From: Cricetomys ansorgei
Lineage: Eukaryota > Chordata > Mammalia > Rodentia > Nesomyidae
DNA: 64,000 bases
Direction: 5' to 3'
Assembly: GCA_026225945.1 (NCBI GenBank)
Contig: JAMJFZ010003581.1
Coordinates: 10,637,001 to 10,701,000, forward strand
Position 1 is the first letter of the stretch. The number at the start of each line of letters is the position of its first letter. Of this stretch, positions 10,990 to 20,521 are shown in pieces. The position numbers were made by a program, and so were the translations under genes. Below the pieces are notes generated by a model that was not told the DNA's origin, did no database searches, and was given only the letters and a program-made list of their open reading frames with translations.

Positions 10990-11238
10990 GTTGGATGTTG
11001 ACCCTGGTATCTTCCTCAACCTACCTCCACTTATCTATTGAAGTAGACTCACTCACCAAACCAGAGCTTTCTGATCCTGCTAGTCTAGCTGGCTCGCTTG
11101 CCCAAGGGATCTGCTTCTCCAGAGTGCCTGTTTCCAGGTGGACCACTATAGCACGTACGGTTCGTAAGTATGTCGGGGATCCGGTCCTAACACTGGCAGG
11201 AGGAGCACTCTATCCACTGAGCCATCTCACTGGCCTTG
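10990..11238 (-). mobile_element. B4-type SINE
   Basis: Read in reverse: a B1-like middle ('cctgctagtctagctggctc'), then 'gtcggggatccggtcctaac' (B box region) and 'ctatccactgagccatctca' (A box/head). The adjacent TG tract is the usual expanded (CA)n tail of such elements. Confidence 0.7.
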
Positions 11239-11461
11239 GGGTTTTCATGTGCAAAAAGGAGAACAACCAGCCGTAGCAGACTTCCCTTGGTGTCAATCTA
11301 AGAAGCTCCTCTGATGAAACCACATCCGGGGGCTTCTTGTGCTCAGAGCATCTATACTCGGTACTTCCAAACAGGGCAACAGGCACCAAGACTCTCCAAA
11401 AAGTACAAGCCTGTTGTTTCATCTGAGGGAGTTTTGGAAGGTGCACGCCAATGGTTGTCCC

Positions 11462-11569
11462 TACTAATTTATTTTTGTCTTGCCCTTAACATTCTAAGCA
11501 ACCCTGCATGTAAAAGCCAAAGTTATAGATGCAGTCAGCGCAAGAAAGACTCATGGGAGAAATCATGAT
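11462..11569 (-). repeat. Right arm of the 108-bp inverted repeat
   Basis: Inverted partner of 10444-10551. Both arms keep a partly open frame, but the product resembles nothing I know. It could be a pair of copies of an unlisted dispersed repeat. Confidence 0.85.
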
Positions 11570-11689
11570 CTTTGCGTCTTTGAGCCACTTTTTTGCATTA
11601 TCTCTCTGGAAAAACAGGTCTTCCTGAAATGTGCCTACCCCTCTGCCTTTGCTAGCGCTCATCTACAGTAACTGGTCCTAGTTTAATTC

Positions 11690-12256
11690 TGTTGCTCTGA
11701 TAAACACGATGGCCAGAAGCAACTTGAGTGAAGAAAAGGTTTACTTGGCTTACACATTCAGGTCATAATCTCTCACTGAAGGGATTCTGTAGCAGAGAGC
11801 TACCATGTTGCTCAGCCAAGAAGACAAGGAGGCATTTCCCTAGCAAATAAATCCAACACCTGCAGACAACATAAAATGTCAAGGCCTAGGTAGCCTACCG
11901 CCCAACAGCGCGCAAAACAACTATTTTATGCGTGTTTTGTACATAACTAAAATAAACTTCTGCAACGTTATTCAGGCAGGAAACTCAAAACAGGAACATG
12001 GAGACAGGAATCATGGAGGAACATTGCTTATGGGCTTGCTTGCTCATACTCATCTAGCTTTCCTATACAGCCGGGAGCCACCTGCCTAGGGATGGTGCTG
12101 CCCATAGTAGGCTGTGCCCTCCCATGTCGGCCACCAATCAGACAATCTCTTACATTCACGGACACAGGTCAATCTGTTCTGGACATTTCCTCTGTTGAGA
12201 TTCCCTCTTCCCAACTCTAAGTTGTGTCAAGCTAAATGAAAGCTAACCAGCACAGA
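11690..12256 (-). repeat. Rodent interspersed repeat interrupted by an LTR
   Basis: The left part (11690-11787: 'tctgttgctctgataaacac', 'ggtttacttggcttacacat') and the right part (11968-12256: 'cttgctcatactcatctagc', 'ttgtgtcaagctaaatgaaa', 'gctaaccagcac') form one element of the CTGTTGCTGTGATAAA group. The LTR at 11788-11967 splits it. Confidence 0.65.
11788..11967 (-). mobile_element. Solo LTR with internal deletion (copy 3), nested
   Basis: Reversed, both ends of the LTR family are present: the U5 end at 11788-11842 and the U3 start at 11843-11967. About 150 bp of the middle, including the polyadenylation signal, is missing. Flanks GGATTC and TTATTC agree at four of six positions. It lies inside a dispersed repeat, so the LTR inserted later. 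Confidence 0.7.
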
Positions 12257-12806
12257 TAAGGACAGTTACCCACAGGAGAGTAGTTTTAGTATTAACACAT
12301 GAATATATACACTTATTTTTTCTTTCAGAAATATAGTAAATGTTGCAGATGCCTCCCATCAGAAGCGAAGCAACGGGAGAATACTGAATGTAACATTATA
12401 TCTGGATGTTCTAGGTTAGGGAGTTGCCAATCTCCTGGGCCATCCCAGACCAAACACTTTGATTGCCTGAACGATGGAGTACTTTGAGACATTGGGAAGC
12501 GATGGCTATCTTGGTTATGATTTCCCAGGATTCTAGGATAAAGAAAGATGGCTCTTCTTGGCCAGGTAGAGGGCCCTTTTTGGGACCAGATGGTGTTCTG
12601 CAAGAGAGTCAGGTGCCAAGCATCAGGTTAATCTCATGGGCTTTGGCGTTCATCCACAGCAGAGGTACAAATCCAGGTTCTGAGTGAGTGTGTAGTATTG
12701 AAATGGGCACAGCCATATAAAAGACACCAATGCCTTAGACCCATGGGAACAGTGAGGCTCCTGGGGTCTTTCTCTGTCTGTCTCTGTCTCTGCCCACCCC
12801 CCGTTG

Positions 12807-12808
<2 letters not shown>
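12257..12808. other. Unique intergenic sequence, nothing recognised
   Basis: No coding or repeat signal that I can support. Confidence 0.45.

Positions 12809-12852
<44 letters not shown>
12809..12852. repeat. (GT)n microsatellite
   Basis: An uninterrupted run of about 22 GT units, which is the expanded tail of the following minus-strand SINE. Confidence 0.97.
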
Positions 12853-12854
<2 letters not shown>

Positions 12855-13146
12855 ATGTTCACATGGGTGCATATGCACAAGTGTAAAAGGCCAGAGAACA
12901 ACTTCAGAGGCAATGTCCCCTGGGCACTACACCCCTTGTTTTTTGAGAAAACACCTTTCGCTGGCTTAGGTTAGGCTGTCTGGTCATTGATCTTCAGGAA
13001 TCCGCCTGTCACAGTGCCCCTCCTCACTAAGATTATCAACCCAGCCATGCTCAATGCCTGGCTCTTTCACACAGGTCCTGGGGATCAAACTTGGGTCTTC
13101 ATGTGTATACAGGAAGCACTTTAGCAGATGAGCTATTTCCCTAGCC
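12853..13146 (-). mobile_element. B4-type SINE
   Basis: In reverse it has the composite layout: a decayed 7SL-like middle (12960-13060) followed by 'cctggggatcaaacttgggt' and 'gcagatgagctatttcccta'. Confidence 0.65.
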
Positions 13147-14495
13147 CGCGCCCTGTTCTTAATGTCTTTGCACCTCTGTTTTCTCATCTGTAAGTTAGAA
13201 CTGATAATAACTGCCAGCTCGGAAGGCCTGGGAGAGGAGTCGATGACAGTACATGCAGCACGTCGAAATGCATGTACCCACACGGCAGTCCTCGAGGGAC
13301 ACATTTACACAGGCATACATGTATCACTTCAAGAACAATGCAAAGTCAATAAGGAGTGTGGAAAGGACTTAGATGTCGCTTAGAACCAACCCCTGGGACA
13401 CAAAGCATTTGCTCAGGGATCCAGGATTCAAAGCTGACTTTGCAGAGCCCAGGCCTGAGCTGCAGGGGAGGGGAGCGGGCCGCTGGGCCTTGAGGTAGAG
13501 CAGGTGACTTGAGGAGGCCAGGGTCTTGTTTTCATCCTGAATCCAGAGAGGACACTCTGGGAGACTTAGCGTTGAGGTGGCTAAGTATGGACAGTACAGG
13601 GTGGCCCTCGGGATTGGGACAGAATGGGGTCCATGGTGGTGGGAAAATTGAAGGGGAATTACATGAATTCATTTTAAATGAAACTGAGACCGGAACTGCA
13701 TGAAGCGACAGTGTGGATCCAGACAAGGGTAGAACGCGGGCATGGGCGAGTCAGAGGAGTCCACATTCTCCAGCTCGGGAGAACTGGTAACAATCATTTA
13801 GTGACTAAAGAGCAGAGCAGAGCAGAAGCCGTTCTGGAGGTGAGAAAGCAGGAAGCCCTGTTTGGAGCACTAAATGAGATACTTGGTGGTGTTCAAAGCA
13901 GTCCAGGTAAGATGCAGAAATCAAGGCAAGAGCATCTTTACTGGGTGTGGCTAAAACCCTAGGAAGGGAGTTAATGTCTCAGGGAGATGTTCCAGGACAT
14001 CCAGCCCCGTATCATTTCCGTGCCCTTCCATTTCATGCAAAGAACCAGCTGCCAACATCAGGAAGTTCACCAGCTCCCATATCTTCCTGGTGCCCTGGCA
14101 TCTTCTCTGGCTTCCTCGGAGCTAAGCCTGGAGGATGCGATAAGGCTGGGCCTCTGCCATGAGTGCCTTGGCTTCTTTTCCGAGTCTTCATAGCCTCTGC
14201 ATTCTGTGACCAGCCAGCAACCACACTGCCTGGCTCTCCCTCTGACCTCCATCCATGGTGGGCAGCCTCCTCATGTTCTGCTCTTATTCCCAGATGAGCT
14301 GGACCAGATGGGGAGAGACTCTGCTTTGATCATCCTTCTGCAGAAGAGGATTCAACTGCTCGAACACAGACCCAGACAGGTGTACTTAATAGTTGATGAG
14401 GTGCCAAGCCTGGGGAGAAGCCTCTGCAGATCGCCCACTCTCAAACACAATGTTTTGTTTAGCAAAGAAGTGATTGGTTATTTTTGTGGGGATTT
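13147..14495. other. Unique intergenic sequence, nothing recognised
   Basis: No supported gene. Overlapping ORFs up to 101 codons in both strands are typical of G/C-richer non-coding DNA. Confidence 0.45.
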
Positions 14496-14632
14496 TCTTT
14501 TTTTTTTTTGAAGCAGCTTACAGCTCTGGCTAGAACTTACTATGTAGCTCAGGCTGACCTCAAGTTCTTGGGAGGCCTCCTTCCTTAGCCTTCCAAATGC
14601 TGGGACCATGACGTAAGTCACCCCACCTTGAT
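14496..14632 (-). mobile_element. B1-like SINE, old
   Basis: A T-run is followed by 'ctatgtagctcaggctgacc' and 'ccaaatgctgggaccatgac', the reverse of a diverged B1/PB1 element. Confidence 0.6.
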
Positions 14633-14819
14633 GAATGCAGTTTCATATAAAATTGAAGACCCTCTTTGCCAATGTATTTCTTTACCTATTTTTAACTCAA
14701 AGATTGTGTGGATTTGGGCACAGATGTAGTAGGGGTATAGGGAGGATTTTTTTTTTTTTGAATACTGAATATACAATTCAAGGTGAATTTTAGTTGAGAT
14801 AATCCAGAAAAAAATTAAA

Positions 14820-14930
14820 ACTTGAAGACTGAGGAAGGAGGATTATAAGTTCAAAGTTATCCTTGGCTATAAAGCAAGATCAAGGCCAGTCTAGGCCACA
14901 TGAGACCCTGTGTGAAAATAACAACCATAA
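14820..14930 (+). mobile_element. B1-like SINE fragment
   Basis: 'gaggaaggaggattataagt' through 'gccagtctaggccacatgag' and 'accctgtgtgaaaataac' is the second half of a diverged B1/PB1 on the + strand. Confidence 0.55.
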
Positions 14931-16040
14931 AGACACAAACAAATAAAAACCTACGCTAACACCCAACAGGCAAGGCTGATTTTTTTTCTAGCTTCTCAGT
15001 TGTCAGTACTGAGACCCCCCCCACCCCAGTTTCCACAGAGGGGTGATGAGGCTTAAAACTCCCAACCTATGGGGTCCGTGTTGTGTTCTAGTGTAAAACT
15101 ACCTCCAAGGAAACTACCTGGGAAAACAGACGATTTCAAAGCACAGAAAGAGATACTGGAGTCAGACGCGAGAGAGAACTCGGCAGGGAGAAAGGCTGAT
15201 GGTCGTAGAAATGACTTCGTCTCAGGCAGCCAAGCTCCGGGAGAGCTCTCATTTTCCCAGTCTGCAGAGATGTGAACAAGCAGCCTGATGCTTGAGCTGC
15301 CGCAGCCGCAAGCCGCCCCCTCTCCATGCTTTCCCCATCGTAATGGAGACGCGCACACACAGCCCGCACCGACTGAGTCGACGTGTACCCTTCCCTCCTT
15401 AACTGGCTCCTTGCCAGGTATCTGGTGGCAAAGATGAGAAAAATTAAAGGGAACCATGGTGAACTAGGAGGAGTGTTCTGCCACCTGGAGAAAATGTGTG
15501 TGAGACTACCCCCACATAGTAGGTTGTTCCATTTTTTAAAGTCTGGGTTGGCTTTTTTTTTTTTTTTTTGTTTCATTCTGCCTTTCTGAGCACACCCCAA
15601 AGCCCCGAGGCTCTTAGCCCTGGTTTCTATTACGGTTGAAATGCATTCGGCAGGCACTGACAGAGAGCGAGGCTCCGATTCTCAGGGCTGAAAACAAACT
15701 CCATTGTCTGCTTGTTTATAATCAGTGACATATAACCCATTATGTCTAGGACTGGCTGTGACTGCCCAGGGGAACAAAGCTGTAGCTCTTTTGCAGAGGC
15801 CCCAGAAAGGGACTCGGGTGTGCTCTGGCTTAAGCTACAGTCTTTAGGACATCAATGTCTGTGACTCTGCGGAATGAAAACTCAGTCCAGATCCCAGGAA
15901 GATGCCCAGCACCCAAATGAACCCACAGTGACTGTAGAGGGGTGGGGGTCACTTCAAAGTGCAGTCAGAAGCAGCCCTTCGCCTTTTCATGTGTCTCTAA
16001 CGTTTCCCATACTGCTTCTCTTACGCAAAAACCTCAGCGC
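14931..16040. other. Unique intergenic sequence, nothing recognised
   Basis: Contains T-runs near 15551-15570 and minus-strand ORFs of 134 and 173 codons with no recognisable domain. No splice-bounded exon is evident. Confidence 0.45.
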
Positions 16041-16045
16041 GCTCT

Positions 16046-16157
16046 ATCTCCCTCTCTCTCTCCCTCTCTCCCTCTCTCCCTCTCTCCCTCTCTCTCTCTC
16101 CCTCTCCCTCTCCCTCTCCCTTTCCCTCTCCCTCCCTCCTTCCCCCCTCTCTCTCAG
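16046..16157. repeat. Homopyrimidine (CTCTCC)n tract
   Basis: About 110 bases are almost pure C/T, made of CTCTCCCT and CCCTCT words. Long polypurine-polypyrimidine tracts with mirror symmetry can form triplex (H-DNA); that is a general property, not shown here. Confidence 0.95.
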
Positions 16158-16235
16158 ACCAGAAACAGATTTGAAAGATATGTTGCAGTGGGAGCCTCTC
16201 AGGAGCTGAGACACTGACATTACCATTGTATTTTG

Positions 16236-17088
16236 TTGTTGTTTTGAAACATTTTATTTAATTTTAGAATCCATATATTGTATTTTGAGCATATCCAAAC
16301 CCCTCCAGACCCCCTCCCAGATCTACACCTGATTCTATATCCACCAAACTTCATCCTAATTTTTTAAAAAGAAAAATTCATTAAGTCCAATTATTGCCAT
16401 TAGGTGTGTGGCCATTCACTGGAGTATATCAGACCTTTCAGGATCTATGCCCTTAGAGAAATGTAATTCTCTCTTACTAGCAGCTCCTCATAGCCATGGG
16501 TGGGGCTTTGTGCTCACATGGGTGGGGGCATCCATGCTGCAACCTCTACCTGCACGACTCTTGTGCATGCCTTCCCAAAGCTGCGGGTTCATGTGAGCAG
16601 CTTCCCTGATGTGTGAGGAAAACAGTTTCCTTACTGCCGCCCCTCTGCTTCTGGTTCAATAGTCTCCCCATCTCTGCAATGATCCCTGAGCCTTGGGAGG
16701 ACGAGGGGTGTGCTAGAGATGTCTTATCGAGGACTGAACACACCGCAGTCTCTCATTCTCTGCACCTTGGCCACTTGTAGCTTTTCGTGTTAATTGCCAT
16801 CCACTACAAAAAGAACCTTCTCCGATGAAGGTTAAAAAATGCACCCATCATCCCTTCTCGGCCTTTTGGCTGAGATCAAGTGTAAGAAACGCACCCGTCT
16901 ACTGGTATAAAGATAAACACGTAGAAGACAATTTGATACGATGTCCATTTAGTAGAATAACAGAAGTAGGTTCTTACCTAGGCTCTGTGACCTGTCTAGC
17001 CACAGTTTCTTGGCCCTGACATCTGTGCCAGATGTGGGCTCCGTCACGTGGAGCAGGCCTATTTTATCAACCAAACAGGGCAAGGACA
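16236..17088 (-). mobile_element. L1 3'-region fragment carrying a U2 insertion
   Basis: The + strand gives the reverse of a rodent L1 3' region. Markers in order are 'attttgagcatatccaaacc', 'ggtgtgtggccattcactgg', 'aatgatccctgagccttggg', 'aaaagaaccttctccgatga', 'gaataacagaagtaggttct' and 'cctgtctagccacagtttct'. The L1 is continuous except for ~50 bp at 16837-16886 derived from U2 snRNA with its target duplication. Confidence 0.8.
16850..16884 (+). pseudogene. U2 snRNA retropseudogene, truncated to nt 1-35
   Basis: The 35 bases match the first 35 nt of vertebrate U2 snRNA at 33 positions, including 'ttctcggccttttggct'. The match stops just before the branch-site-pairing region (GUAGUA). Directly outside are AAATGCACCC (16837-16846) and AAACGCACCC (16887-16896), a 10-bp target duplication with one mismatch. 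The structure fits reverse transcription and L1-type insertion of a 3'-truncated U2 copy. It cannot make functional U2, which is about 188 nt. Confidence 0.88.
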
Positions 17089-17145
17089 AGAGGACAATAT
17101 ATTGTTTTATGGTGTTATGTTTGGAAAGTGCAAAGGACCTTTGGG

Positions 17146-17365
17146 ACTGGGGACATAGCTCAGTCAGCAAAGTACTCATCGTGAAAGCATGAGGACCTGA
17201 GCCGAGTCCCCAGGACCCACCTGATGGGCGAGCACCAGGTCCCAGGGTGAGATCCTGGCCCCAAAAACATAGTGGTCAGCTCCTGAGGAATGATACCTGA
17301 GGTTGACTTCTGCCTCCACATACATGTGCACACATGTATACATGCATGCACCCATGTATACAAAT

Positions 17366-17366
<1 letters not shown>
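17146..17366 (+). mobile_element. B4-type SINE
   Basis: The head 'ggactggggacatagctcag' and 'tcagcaaagtactcatcgtg' and the B box region 'gagtccccaggacccacctg' are clear. The 'gttgacttctgcctccacat' tail leads into a (CA)n tract. Confidence 0.75.

Positions 17367-17400
<34 letters not shown>
17367..17400. repeat. (CA)n microsatellite
   Basis: A run of about 17 CA units forming the tail of the preceding SINE. Confidence 0.97.
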
Positions 17401-17405
<5 letters not shown>

Positions 17406-17904
17406 GATATCACCCCTCACACTTTTCCATAGAGCATGGATCCTCTTACCCCATCTCTTCTGGACCATTCTGTGCATTAGATAGCTGGCAGGGATGGGCA
17501 TCATTTCACTAGCAGAGGAACAAAGCGTTGGTAGAAGATGGAGACCCTTCAGTCATCCAATCAGAGTCACCACCTGCACATCTAACCCATCTCTGAGCGG
17601 ATGAAGTCTCAGAAGCATCTTCAGGCATGGACTGCCATGCTCTTCTGAGTCCTCTCGCTCGGTCCCAGAAGAATTTTGGAAATGTTGATGATAAGAGCAG
17701 TAACATTCATGCGCTCTCCAGTTAATCTTAAGGCTTTTCCTCTTGGTTAATGACAGAAGGGACTCAAAAGAGCAGATCTGTGGGGAACTGGGGTGCCTAC
17801 AGAGCAATCAGTGGTCAGAAATACAATCTAGAACCTGTTGCAAAATCCAGGTGCTGATTTATCTTATGACAAGTTAAATTCCTGCATATGAGGCTGTAAC
17901 AAAA
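17401..17904. other. Unique intergenic sequence, nothing recognised
   Basis: No supported gene or repeat. Confidence 0.45.
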
Positions 17905-18032
17905 CTCTCCACCGAGCCTGTGTCTGCACTGCAGCTCTCCTCACCGAGCCTGGGTCTGTCACACAGCCCTCCTCACCGAGCCTGGGTCTGTCACACAGCC
18001 CTCCTCACCGAGTCTGGGTCTGTAACACAGCC
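17905..18032. repeat. 32-bp tandem repeat, four units
   Basis: Units start at 17905, 17937, 17969 and 18001. Units 2 and 3 are identical, unit 4 differs at two positions and unit 1 is more diverged. The core of each unit is CACCGAGCCTGGGTCTGT. A partial fifth unit (CTCTCC) follows. Confidence 0.93.
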
Positions 18033-18151
18033 CTCTCCAGGTGAGAAGGAAGTTCATTCTTTCAAAGTAATGAGCAGAGAGGATTTTGAATAAATATTCT
18101 CAATACAAAGGAATTATATATGTCTCAGGTGATCTGGTTACATACATATAT

Positions 18152-18155
18152 TTAT

Positions 18156-18195
<40 letters not shown>

Positions 18196-18199
18196 ATAA
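18152..18199. repeat. Perfect 48-bp AT palindrome
   Basis: TTATGTGA, then an alternating AT core, then TCACATAA forms a perfect dyad centred near 18175/18176. The non-AT flanking words make it a true palindrome beyond simple (TA)n. More TA-rich sequence continues to about 18235. Confidence 0.93.
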
Positions 18200-18373
18200 T
18201 AATATATATAATATATATATTACTCTGACATGATTATTTTATTATACAATATATACATGTACTGAAATTAGACATCATACCAAAATACAGTTAATATGTG
18301 TTAATTAAAGTAGATTTAAAGTAAAATTTTCTTTTGAAAAAAATTTAAACTGCATTTATTTATTTTTCGTCTT

Positions 18374-18378
<5 letters not shown>

Positions 18379-18433
<55 letters not shown>
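18379..18433. repeat. (TG)n microsatellite
   Basis: About 27 uninterrupted TG units. Confidence 0.97.
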
Positions 18434-18434
<1 letters not shown>

Positions 18435-18582
18435 ATGTGAGCATGGGAATGCTGTGGCTCATACATGGAGGTCAACTTCAGGGACCCATTTCTTTCCTTC
18501 TACCACGCAAGCCCTAAAACCTGAACGCGGGCCGTCACGCTTAGCAGTCAGTGCCTTAACCCACTGAGACCTCTCGCCAGCC
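18434..18582 (-). mobile_element. tRNA-derived SINE (B3/B4-type)
   Basis: In reverse, 'gtcaacttcagggaccca' and 'ccttaacccactgagacctc' then 'tcgccagcc' mark the tail and head of a SINE whose (CA)n tail is the neighbouring TG tract. Confidence 0.6.
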
Positions 18583-19682
18583 TTTCAAAAGAAATAATAA
18601 GCATTCATATACAACGTATCCAGCACCCTTAAGTTAGCGAGCATCATCGGCGTGGGATTTCCTGGGGTTCTGATGAGCTCCTGACTATGGTGTATCTTAG
18701 CTATCTGGTTTCTAAAGTTTAAGCCAAGGAACATTCGGTGTTACAGGAAAGCACTCAGTGAGGGACTGAGGGAGTTCCTCAGCTGCATCTAAATTTGCCA
18801 CCAAACAATCGGATCTGATGTTCCACATATAGTAGGAGATCCCAGGGACCTAAATCAGTGCAATGAAATTTTTTCAAAGCCACTAAATGGTTCCCTGGTG
18901 ACCTGAGTTAATCAGATTTCACTAACAGCTTAACCACACTGTGGAAAAAGAGTTTGCATATGGGAGTCACTGGCTTGTTGCGTCTCCATTTGATCTCCTT
19001 CTCCTTTGATGCAAAATGTTTCCCACAGGGAACTTAAAAAAAAAAAAAACTCTGACCATTTAATTTTGGTGAACAAAAAGAATTATTTTATATATAAAGG
19101 AAAAGCCTAACTTCATGTATTTTCCTCCAGATGCCCTGACTTTCCAAGGATATGTATTTTGCTGTTGGGAGTTTTTCCTCCCTTTAAGCTGTACAATAAA
19201 GTCTTTGTTGTTGAACATTCTATTAACCACAACCCTCCAGTATCCAGCACATCTGTAACCCTCAAGTACAATCATTGTTGTTCATAATCTTGACCCTGGG
19301 GCTCTGTGTGTGCTCAGACGCCTTCTGAACCATCAAAGAGAACTTACTAGAATGGGTTTCGATTCCCCAAACACACATCAGCCAACCATGAAGGACAGAA
19401 GTCCCGATAAGTAGTGGGTAGAAGAGGCACTAAAGCGGTATCTCAGATTCGCCACAGGTAATCCACTGTGAGTGTTGCGCATCCACCCCTGCTCAGCTGT
19501 CACCTCCCCCTCTCGTGGTAACTTTCTTCCTGGCCACGTGGATGAGACGCTTGTCCACAGCTGTTAAAGACACACTGACGTAAAAGCGAATATCAGTGCA
19601 CCCTGTCCTATTGTTGCTGTTTGTACAGAATTTTATATTATCCATGGGAATCGTTCCAAAGCTTCAGAAAGTCTGAAATCCA
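18583..19682. other. Unique intergenic sequence, nothing recognised
   Basis: No supported gene. A 71-codon minus-strand ORF (19060-19275) has no recognisable content. Confidence 0.45.
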
Positions 19683-19985
19683 GGGGCTGGGGAGATGGCT
19701 CAACTGGGAGAGTGCTTGCCACGAGAGCATGCGGGCCGGGGCGGGGGGCACTCATCTTCATAACCCATGTGGAAAGCAATGTGTGGCACCTGCAGTCTCA
19801 GCACTGGGAGCACACGGATGAGAATTCGTGAGACTCACTAGCCATCCTGCTTAGCAGAATGGGTGGGTTCTAGGTCCCAGGGATTGGTCCTGTATCAAAA
19901 ACAAAACAAAACAAAACAAAAACAAACAAAAAAAACCCAAGCGGTTGGTACCCGAAGAGTGACACCGAGGTTATCCTCTGACCTG
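19683..19985 (+). mobile_element. B4-type SINE
   Basis: Head 'ggggctggggagatggctca', 'gagtgcttgccacgagagca', a B1-like middle ('ctgcagtctcagcactggga') and an (AAAAC)n stretch at about 19900-19935. Then comes the 'gacaccgaggttatcctctg' tail. The CA-rich tail has expanded into the minisatellite that follows. Confidence 0.75.
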
Positions 19986-20521
19986 TACATGTACATATAC
20001 ACACGTGAACACACACACAGCTGCCCATATACACACATACCAACATGTACATATACACACATGAACACACACACACAGCTGCCCATATACACACATACCA
20101 ACATGTACATATACACACATGAACACACACACACAGCTGCCCATATACACACATACCAACATGCACATATATACAAGTGAACACGCACACACAGCCGCCT
20201 GTATACACACATACCGACATGCGCAAATACACAGAGGAACACACACACCCACCTGCCCGCATAGACACATACCGACATGCACATATACACACGTGAACAC
20301 GCGCACACACACACACACAGCTGCCCACATAGACACATACCAACATGCACATATACACACGTGAACACGCACACACAGCTGCCTGTATACACACATACCG
20401 ACATGCGCAAATACACAGAGGAACACACACACACACACCTGCCCGCATAGACACATACCGACATGCACATATACACACCTGAACACGCACACACACACAC
20501 AACTGCCCATATACACACATA
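19986..20521. repeat. Nine-unit minisatellite (~58 bp) with higher-order structure
   Basis: About nine units of 56-66 bp share a layout: ACATGCACATATACACAC, GTGAACACGC, a CA run, CAGCTGCC, then ATACACACATACC. The first three units are nearly identical. The last six fall into two successive blocks of three unit types, the middle one marked by CAAATACACAGAGGAAC, giving a ~180-bp higher-order period. All three minus frames are largely free of stops, so the long cysteine-rich ORFs are artefacts. Confidence 0.92.

Noticed and set aside
16850..16884. Functional U2 snRNA gene
   Set aside because: Only nt 1-35 of ~188 are present, with target duplications typical of retroinsertion.
19986..20521. CRISPR-like array
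   Set aside because: Units vary gradually and there are no unique spacers; this is a vertebrate minisatellite.
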